The notes below the pieces were generated by a model. That model had not been told where the DNA came from, did not search any database, and was given only the letters and a program-made list of their open reading frames with translations. A stretch of DNA of 64,000 nucleotides from Maricaulaceae bacterium EIL42A08. Lineage in GTDB: Bacteria > Pseudomonadota > Alphaproteobacteria > Caulobacterales > Maricaulaceae. Below are positions 57,653 to 64,000 of the stretch, piece after piece. The stretch's first letter is position 1, and the number at the start of each line of letters is the position of its first letter. The DNA lies in NCBI GenBank assembly GCA_024178355.1, contig JAMZNZ010000005.1, positions 58,926 to 122,925 on the forward strand, given 5' to 3'. A program made the translations under genes and the position numbers.

Positions 57653-58381
57653 ATGAAATTTCTTCTGACTGCAGTAGCGTTTCTGTTTTCCCTGACTGGC
57701 TTGTCGGCCGCTCAGACCACCGGCACGGTCTTTGGTCCCGAAGTCGATCCGGAGGGGCGTGAGTTTGAGTACCGGATTGCCGCTGAGTTCGAGCAGTCTG
57801 GCGATGATGCGTCCCTGTCCCACCGCCTGCACTATCAGCAGGCGCTGACCGACACGCTGCGTTGGCGCGCGCTCATCTCCTACGATGATCCCATCGGCGG
57901 CGACCTTGAGCTCGATCACATTCAGGGCGAGCTGTTGTGGCAGATCATCGGCCGCACGCCCTCAGGCTATTCCAGCGGCCTGCGCTTTGATGCCCGGATA
58001 TCCGAAGGCGACAACGGCCCCCACGAAATCGGCGTGAACTGGACGAACCAGTGGGTGCTCAATGATCAGTGGCGCGTGCGTGCGCTTCTGCTTCTGGATC
58101 GTGACGTCGGGCCACAGTCCAACGATGACTGGATCGTCGAAACCCGCGCCAGCGTACGCCGCTCGCTCGACAATGGCCTGACCGTCAGCGTCGAAAGCTT
58201 CAATGAGTTTGGCGGCCTCGACGCCGGCTTTGGTGGCTTTGATGACCAGAACCACCAACTTGGCCCGGTGCTTGGCGGCGATCTGGGTGCAAATCTCGAA
58301 TGGTCAGCGGGCGTCTTGTTCGGCGTGTCTGACAGCGCGCCAGATCAGGACTTCATGCTGCGCCTGACCCGTCCGCTTTAA
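57653..58381 (+). CDS. Predicted outer membrane beta-strand protein, family not recognised
   Basis: 242 residues: a signal peptide (FLLTAVAFLFSLTGLSAAQ), then alternating polar and hydrophobic strands (EFEYRIAAEFEQSGDDASLS, LRWRALISYDDPIGGD, WRVRALLLLDRDVG, DNGLTVSVESFNEFGG), ending FMLRLTRPL. The pattern suggests a small beta-barrel. GGAGGG sits 5 bases before ATG 57653. The role is unknown. Confidence 0.65.
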   Translation: MKFLLTAVAFLFSLTGLSAAQTTGTVFGPEVDPEGREFEYRIAAEFEQSGDDASLSHRLHYQQALTDTLRWRALISYDDPIGGDLELDHIQGELLWQIIGRTPSGYSSGLRFDARISEGDNGPHEIGVNWTNQWVLNDQWRVRALLLLDRDVGPQSNDDWIVETRASVRRSLDNGLTVSVESFNEFGGLDAGFGGFDDQNHQLGPVLGGDLGANLEWSAGVLFGVSDSAPDQDFMLRLTRPL

Positions 58382-58402
58382 CTTAATCGCTGGCCCCGGG
58401 CT

Positions 58403-58969
58403 TCAGGCCGGGGCCAGCGCATCACGCGTCAGCTGCTTTAGCGAAGTGGCGGCCGTGGACCATGGAGCCATGCCGTTTCGGGCCAGTACGCTCCACTCTG
58501 CCACGCTGCCTGCCGGTATGGTCGCCAGCATGATGGCATCCAGGTCCGTGCGGATATCGCCCTGCTTCTGGCCTTCTCGAATCCAGCTTAAAATCATCCC
58601 GGAGAGCGTTCGCTCACCGTATTCCTCGCGGACCTTTGGCCAGAAGGTGTTTTGAAGCTCGTCCAGATAAAGAAGCGGCGAGGGCTTTACACGGTGCAGG
58701 TCTACGCAAGCCTCGATATAGGCGTCCAGCTTCTCAATGCCGGACATGGACGCTTTGACCTTGCCCTCAATGCGCTCCAGCACTGCATCATAGGACTTGC
58801 GATAGAGCGCCAGGCCCAGAGCTTCCTTGCTGGGATAGTGGCGATAAAGAGCCGGATTAGTGAGCCCGGCGTCGGCCGCGATATCGCGAATGGACACTCC
58901 ATCAAAGCCACGCTCAGAAAACAGCTTGAAGGCAGAGTTCAGAATCTTGCGCTGACCAGCGGCTGCCAT
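58403..58969 (-). CDS. TetR/AcrR family transcriptional regulator
   Basis: 188 residues. The N-terminal HTH is typical: QRKILNSAFKLFSERGFDGV, SIRDIAADAGLTNPALYRHY, PSKEALGLALYRK. The remaining helices form the effector-binding domain, whose ligand is not evident (WPKVREEYGERTLSGMILSW). GGAG precedes ATG 58969. A perfect 18-base palindrome lies 14 bases upstream, so autorepression is likely. The small secreted protein gene at 59162 is divergent and may be a target. Confidence 0.9.
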   Translation of the reverse strand: MAAAGQRKILNSAFKLFSERGFDGVSIRDIAADAGLTNPALYRHYPSKEALGLALYRKSYDAVLERIEGKVKASMSGIEKLDAYIEACVDLHRVKPSPLLYLDELQNTFWPKVREEYGERTLSGMILSWIREGQKQGDIRTDLDAIMLATIPAGSVAEWSVLARNGMAPWSTAATSLKQLTRDALAPA

Positions 58970-58982
58970 GGCTCACTCCATT

Positions 58983-59000
58983 AATTAGCGTACGCTAATT
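58983..59000. promoter_or_regulatory. Perfect 18-base palindrome, probable TetR operator
   Basis: AATTAGCGTACGCTAATT is its own reverse complement. It lies between the TetR gene and the divergent gene at 59162, close to the regulator start, as TetR-family operators do. Confidence 0.7.
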
Positions 59001-59161
59001 TGTGAGCGATTGCTTATTGATGTCAACTCTATTGATCTGCAATGGCCACGATCTCGCAGGCTCAGTAGTCCGCACTAATATAAGGGAAATAAGTACTATC
59101 TTGACGCGAAAAAAGCTAATGCTTCAAGGTTGTTTCTCTGCAACTTTAAAAGGAGATTTCG

Positions 59162-59407
59162 ATGAAGCGTTTTGCTCTTGCGGCGTCAGTGGCGCTTGGT
59201 CTGTCAGCGATGGTCGCGCCCGCCGCTGTTGCTGATCCCTGGTATGATTGCTTTGAACAGCTCCAGGAAGACTGTGCCCTGTTCTTCCCGCGGGGTACGG
59301 CCCAGTGGGCGAGCTGTGTCGAGAACATCACTCCGATCCAGTGTGGTCCGCCCCCGGGTGCAGCCATGACGGTCCTTGGCGAAGATGTCTGGGGCAAGCT
59401 CAGCTAG
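59162..59407 (+). CDS. Small secreted cysteine-containing protein, 81 residues
   Basis: A signal peptide (MKRFALAASVALGLSAMVAP, then AAVA) is followed by a mature part of about 57 residues with four cysteines (PWYDCFEQLQEDCALFF, WASCVENITPIQCGPPPG). The spacing suggests two disulfides. AAAGGAG precedes the ATG. A terminator follows at 59433, so it is its own unit, opposite a TetR gene. No family was recognised. Confidence 0.7.
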   Translation: MKRFALAASVALGLSAMVAPAAVADPWYDCFEQLQEDCALFFPRGTAQWASCVENITPIQCGPPPGAAMTVLGEDVWGKLS

Positions 59408-59432
59408 GCGCTGTGCGCCCATCCTGATGAAA

Positions 59433-59459
59433 GGGCGGCCCGCCGGAGCCGCCCTTTTT
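59433..59459 (+). terminator. Terminator of the small Cys-protein gene
   Basis: GGGCGGC (59433-59439) pairs with GCCGCCC (59448-59454), followed by TTTTT. Confidence 0.88.
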
Positions 59460-59559
59460 GGTGTGGGGGCTGGCAAATCCTTTGTCCGGACACGAAATGT
59501 CTTTTTCCAGACACGAATTCTGTCACCCTGCTGGCATTCAAGCCCCATGTAGTGAAACC

Positions 59560-60180
59560 ATGACGAACAGTCCCAAACACAAGCGCCCGCCCAAGAAGAC
59601 CGTCTCTTTAGAAGTGCGTGTCAGCGAGGACGACAAGAGCGCCTTCATGGCGGCCTGCCGCTCGGCCAATCGTTCGGCCAGCGCGGCGCTGCGTGATCTG
59701 ATGGGCCTGTTCGTTGTGATCCAACGCACACGAACAAGGATGCTTGAAATGCTAAAATCCCTTCTGATCCGCCCCGTCCGCGCGGCCACCGCCGCGCTTG
59801 CCACAACGCTGGCTGCTTCGGCCGGTCTTCTACTTGCGCCCACGGCGTCAGCAGACATGCAGCTCGCCTATCAGGTCATCGTGGATGATGGTGTCGGCCA
59901 GATCGTCTCCATGGGTGAGACGTCAACCGGGAACGCGCCCGTCAGTGACACGCTTGGGCAAGATATCCGCTTTGAGCTGGTGGCCGTGAGCTGTGGTGAA
60001 GACACCGCTATGGGCTGTGAAGCCGGTGAGCTGCGCCTGACCGTGGGGGAATCGCAAAACGGCGAAACCGTGCGCGAATTCGTCCATGGCGTCGGCGTGG
60101 CTGAAACTGGACAAACCCGCTTTGAAACCGGACTGATGAATGGCCGCACGCTTGTGGTTTACGTGGTGCCTAAGGTTTAG
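59560..60180 (+). CDS. Protein joining a DNA-binding-like N-terminus to a signal peptide and secreted part
   Basis: 206 residues from ATG 59560. Residues 1-50 are basic and look like a ribbon-helix-helix or antitoxin-type segment (KKTVSLEVRVSEDDKSAFMA, ANRSASAALRDLMG). Residues 64-98 look like a complete Sec signal peptide (MLKSLLIRPVRAATAALATT, then LLLAPTASA), followed by a periplasmic beta-rich part (AYQVIVDDGVGQIVSMGE) with two cysteines. ATG 59749 has AAGG 9 bases upstream and could start a separate secreted protein. Fusion, nested genes and a wrong upstream start are all possible. Confidence 0.55.
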   Translation: MTNSPKHKRPPKKTVSLEVRVSEDDKSAFMAACRSANRSASAALRDLMGLFVVIQRTRTRMLEMLKSLLIRPVRAATAALATTLAASAGLLLAPTASADMQLAYQVIVDDGVGQIVSMGETSTGNAPVSDTLGQDIRFELVAVSCGEDTAMGCEAGELRLTVGESQNGETVREFVHGVGVAETGQTRFETGLMNGRTLVVYVVPKV

Positions 60181-60206
60181 GGCGAGCGGCAGCTCACAAA
60201 CAAAAA

Positions 60207-60228
60207 GGGCGGCTCAGGTGAGCCGCCC
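60207..60228. terminator. Bidirectional terminator, mainly for groEL
   Basis: GGGCGGCTCA (60207-60216) pairs with TGAGCCGCCC (60219-60228). On the minus strand TTTTTG follows, suiting groEL; on the plus strand TTTCCATTT follows the 59560 gene. Confidence 0.88.
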
Positions 60229-60265
60229 TTTCCATTTCGTCTGAGCGTTGTGCTCAGCGCCATGA

Positions 60266-61942
<1,677 letters not shown>

Positions 61943-62005
61943 TTACGTCTTGAAGGGAGTGCATCTGCAGCGGAAGCGAGCTTTCGCGCAGGTCAGCAAA
62001 ATCCC

Positions 62006-62290
62006 TTACAGAATGCCGAGGATGTCGGACTCTTTCATGATCAGCATCTCGGTGCCGTCAATGGTCACCTCGGTGCCGCCCCACTTGGCAAACAGGACGC
62101 GGTCGCCAACCTTCACGTCCAGCGGACGCACGGAGCCATCGTCTTTAATGGCACCGCCGCCAACAGCGACGATCTCGCCTTCCTGCGGCTTTTCCTTGGC
62201 GGTGTCGGGAATGATGATCCCGCCCTTGGTGGTGGTCTCTTCTTCCACGCGCTTTACCAGCACGCGGTCATGCAGAGGACGAAAAGTCAT
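62006..62290 (-). CDS. groES: Co-chaperonin GroES (Hsp10)
   Basis: 94-residue lid of the chaperonin. The mobile loop [20 protein letters not shown] and the strands [14 protein letters not shown] and [17 protein letters not shown] are typical. ATG 62290 follows GGAGACAAGG; an upstream in-frame codon at 62374 precedes any homology. The operon begins here and is controlled by a CIRCE-type site at 62368-62394. Confidence 0.97.
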   Translation of the reverse strand: MTFRPLHDRVLVKRVEEETTTKGGIIIPDTAKEKPQEGEIVAVGGGAIKDDGSVRPLDVKVGDRVLFAKWGGTEVTIDGTEMLIMKESDILGIL

Positions 62291-62367
62291 TGCCTTGTCT
62301 CCAATACGTGAGCGTTTCGCTCTTTCGTTGGTGTTTCGTGTAGCGGGCACGGGCTGGAGGCAGTGCG

Positions 62368-62394
62368 TTAGCACTCACCCAGCCCGGCTGCTAA
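62368..62394. promoter_or_regulatory. CIRCE-type HrcA operator before groES
   Basis: TTAGCACTC (62368-62376), 9 bases, then GGCTGCTAA (62386-62394). The consensus is TTAGCACTC-N9-GAGTGCTAA; one arm is perfect and the other has two changes. It lies 78 bases upstream of the groES start, where HrcA represses groESL. Confidence 0.85.
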
Positions 62395-62781
62395 CGAGCG
62401 CGGAGATAGGCGTCTAAAGGCAGGGCGTCAAGAGGGGTGGAGGTGCGAAAAGTGGATTCTTTTTGCAGGGTCTCGCCCGCGACCGCTCGGTCGATCCTCG
62501 CTGACGCTGCGGGCGGCTGTTCGCCCCCCGATTTATTCGGGGGACCCATTCTTTGATGTTTCAGACGGGCTGAACTCAACCGGCATAGGTGGCCCGCACG
62601 AGCCGGACCATGACAAAGATATTTGGTCTTTGGTGGGAAACCCGGTCCCGTCATCCCCACAAACCCCATTCAGAAAACATTCATGTGCATTTTGGCCAGA
62701 TGCGTTAGACTGCCCGGTAAAGGTGATTGCGTACGCAGTGTGCGACCACACCTTTTCGAGCTCTAACGAGGGACGACTGAC
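62395..62781. other. Gene-free gap between groES and the OmpA-type gene
   Basis: It holds the repeat at 62506-62614. The last 160 bases (62615-62781) are unique and likely carry the promoter of the OmpA-type gene; a confident -35/-10 pair was not seen. No gene is evident. Confidence 0.65.
62506..62614. repeat. Palindromic repeat copy related to 7653-7748
   Basis: It begins with GCTGCGGGCGGCTGTTCGCC (62506-62525), the exact reverse complement of 7797-7816. It continues with GGGGGACCCATTCTTTGA and CTCAACCGGCATAGGTGGCC, matching the core of the 7653 element, and ends ATGACA at 62614. Two modules that sit 50 bases apart near ftsZ are thus joined directly here. Confidence 0.8.
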
Positions 62782-63435
62782 ATGATGTTTCGTAATGCAA
62801 TGGTTGCCGTAGCTGCGCTGGGTATGACCGCTGCGTGCACCACCACTGACCAGTATGGCAATCGCGATCCGAACCAGACCGGCCGCGGGATTCTGGCGGG
62901 TGCGGCTGCGGGCGCGCTTCTGGGCACGCTGGCGGGCGGTGATGATCGCCGCAATGCGCTGATCGGTGCCGGTGTTGGCGCGCTGGCTGGCGGCGCTGTT
63001 GGCAACTACATGGACCGCCAGGAAGAGGCCTTCCGCAACCGTCTGCGCGGGTCGGGCGTCTCTGTGCGCCGGGTTGGCAATGAGCTGATCCTGACCATGC
63101 CGGGCGATGTGACCTTTGCCACCAACTCTGCCCAGATCAGCCCGCGCTTCGGCCCGGTGCTCGATGATGTGGCTGACGTGCTGCAGACCTATCCGGCCAC
63201 CTATGTGAACGTGGTGGGCCACGCCGACTCCACTGGCGATGCCACCTACAACCAGCGCCTCTCAGAGCGCCGCGCCAGTTCTGCCGCCGGTGAGCTGATT
63301 GCTCGCGGCGTGCTGCGCGACCGCCTCTATGTCGCTGGCATGGGTGAAAATCAGCCGATCGCGGACAACTCCACCGATGCGGGCCGCGCTGCGAACCGCC
63401 GCGTGGAAATCACCATCGCACCGCACACGGCGTAA
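62782..63435 (+). CDS. OmpA family lipoprotein (YiaD-like)
   Basis: 217 residues. A lipoprotein signal (AMVAVAALGMTAAC, lipobox Cys19) is followed by Gly-zipper segments (GILAGAAAGALLGTLAGG, LIGAGVGALAGGAVGNYMD), as in surface-antigen-type proteins. The C-terminal OmpA domain has VTFATNSAQISPRFGPVLDD, VVGHADSTGDATYNQRLSER and the NRRVEI motif, which binds peptidoglycan. It tethers the outer membrane to the wall. ATG 62782 is followed at once by a second ATG. A strong terminator follows. Confidence 0.92.
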   Translation: MMFRNAMVAVAALGMTAACTTTDQYGNRDPNQTGRGILAGAAAGALLGTLAGGDDRRNALIGAGVGALAGGAVGNYMDRQEEAFRNRLRGSGVSVRRVGNELILTMPGDVTFATNSAQISPRFGPVLDDVADVLQTYPATYVNVVGHADSTGDATYNQRLSERRASSAAGELIARGVLRDRLYVAGMGENQPIADNSTDAGRAANRRVEITIAPHTA

Positions 63436-63463
63436 GACTCCACGCGATACGCGACAAAAGAAG

Positions 63464-63494
63464 GCGCGTCGGGGCAACCCGGCGCGCTTTTTTT
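63464..63494 (+). terminator. Terminator of the OmpA-type gene
   Basis: GCGCGTCGGG (63464-63473) pairs with CCCGGCGCGC (63478-63487), one mismatch, followed by seven T. Confidence 0.9.
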
Positions 63495-63497
63495 GTT

Positions 63498-63932
63498 TTA
63501 CCACAAACTGATCAAAATCCGGCTCTCGGGATTGGCACGACAATAATCACCCCAATGCTCCAGCGCCTTACATGAGAAAATCTCCAACGCCCGAGCGTCC
63601 AATGTGTCGGGCGCAGAACCGGATTTGGTTTCAAGCACTCTGACAATTGCAGCAAGCTGATCGAAACTTGTGGCCATATCTACGGCGCGCGGCAGGTCTG
63701 CAGGGACAACCGGTCCTTCGTCGATATCAATGTAAGCAGATCGCTCGATATCAAAAATCGATGGCGAAAATTGCTCTGGCAGTTGGGGAAAGACGAGACT
63801 TTCAAACCGGCTGACATAGACATGGCGGCAGACGATCAGGTCTTCATCGCGGGTGTAGTCGGTGAGGCTGTAGTGACCTGAGACCCTGCGATCCTTCGTT
63901 TATTTCGAGAGTCTGAGCCTTTCATAGTCCAT
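63498..63932 (-). pseudogene. Unrecognised lower-GC open frame with an in-frame stop
   Basis: The minus strand is open from 63899 to the TAA at 63498 (133 codons) and reads like protein (SGHYSLTDYTRDEDLIVCRH, FESLVFPQLPEQFSPSIFDI, KALEHWGDYC, ESRILISLW), but it has no ATG, GTG or TTG before codon 75 (ATG at 63677). Upstream in the same frame, ATG 63932 gives MDYERLRLSK, then TAA (63900-63902). It may be a gene broken by that stop or by a base error, or a partial gene. Codon use is more AT-rich than its neighbours. No family was recognised. Confidence 0.4.
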
Positions 63933-64000
63933 GGTTTGAGGTCTGGCGAGCGTGCCGGGAGCGGAGCCCCGAGCTAGCTCGAGCGACCGGCGCGCTGCGG

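Overview
The window looks like the core chromosome of a GC-rich alphaproteobacterium of the Caulobacterales/Maricaulales/Hyphomonadaceae type (an Oceanicaulis- or Maricaulis-like organism is my inference). The evidence is a dcw cell-division cluster running murC-murB-ddl-ftsQ-ftsA-ftsZ-lpxC, a TTAA-N7-TTAA CtrA-type box before ftsZ, a histidyl-tRNA synthetase of the unusual alphaproteobacterial kind, SapC and UrcA family proteins, a three-gene bc1 operon with a Tat-type Rieske protein, and a HrcA/CIRCE-type site before groESL. Coding density is high, and many start and stop codons overlap by 4 bases (ATGA, GTGA). No tRNA, rRNA, CRISPR array, prophage or complete insertion sequence was seen.

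Layout. 1-11.6 kb: end of murC, then murB, ddl, ftsQ, ftsA, ftsZ, lpxC, bamD and recN, all rightward (envelope growth, division, outer-membrane assembly, DNA repair). 11.8-13.9 kb: ligA. 13.9-20.5 kb, leftward: a moxR / DUF58 / BatA-DUF4159 / VWA-like operon. 20.6-24.7 kb, rightward: DUF1285, NUDIX CoA pyrophosphatase, DUF6111, CCA-adding enzyme and an unrecognised 440-residue protein, tightly coupled. 24.8-27.2 kb: hemF and a divergent TPR-sulfotransferase. 27.5-30.3 kb: petABC. 30.3-34.7 kb: an interrupted GrpB-family gene, mtnP, a TPR protein, a membrane protein/XRE regulator pair with its own operators, an S24-type regulator and a DUF952 gene. 34.7-43 kb: pyrD, a MATE transporter, a FAD oxidoreductase, then DCC protein, photolyase and DUF2256 genes, an UrcA protein, an HDAC-like deacetylase, YqgE and a peroxiredoxin. 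43.1-51.4 kb: a His/Asp/Glu-rich TonB receptor behind a Zur-like box, DsbD with a tiny secreted protein, SapC, OmpW and a peptide-binding lipoprotein. 51.4-51.8 kb: a cluster of palindromic elements. 51.9-60.2 kb: hisS, a PagL-like deacylase, a prepilin peptidase, a candidate small RNA, a His/Met-rich lipoprotein, a Tat-type GH3 hexosaminidase, a TetR regulator with a perfect operator, and several small envelope proteins. 60.3-63.4 kb: groEL, groES and an OmpA-type lipoprotein. The last 500 bases hold a lower-GC open frame with an in-frame stop, possibly the edge of an accessory region.

Themes. Most genes serve the cell envelope and its division. Several regulatory circuits can be read directly: CtrA on ftsZ, Zur on the zinc-type receptor, HrcA on groESL, and apparent autoregulation of the XRE, S24 and TetR genes. 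Non-coding space is dominated by families of palindromic repeats of 80-145 bases placed at gene ends, one of them inside the mur operon. The least explained pieces are the 440-residue protein at 23411, the XRE/membrane-protein pair with three dyads, the candidate RNA at about 55.1 kb, the His/Met-rich lipoprotein, and the protein joining a DNA-binding-like segment to a signal peptide at 59560.
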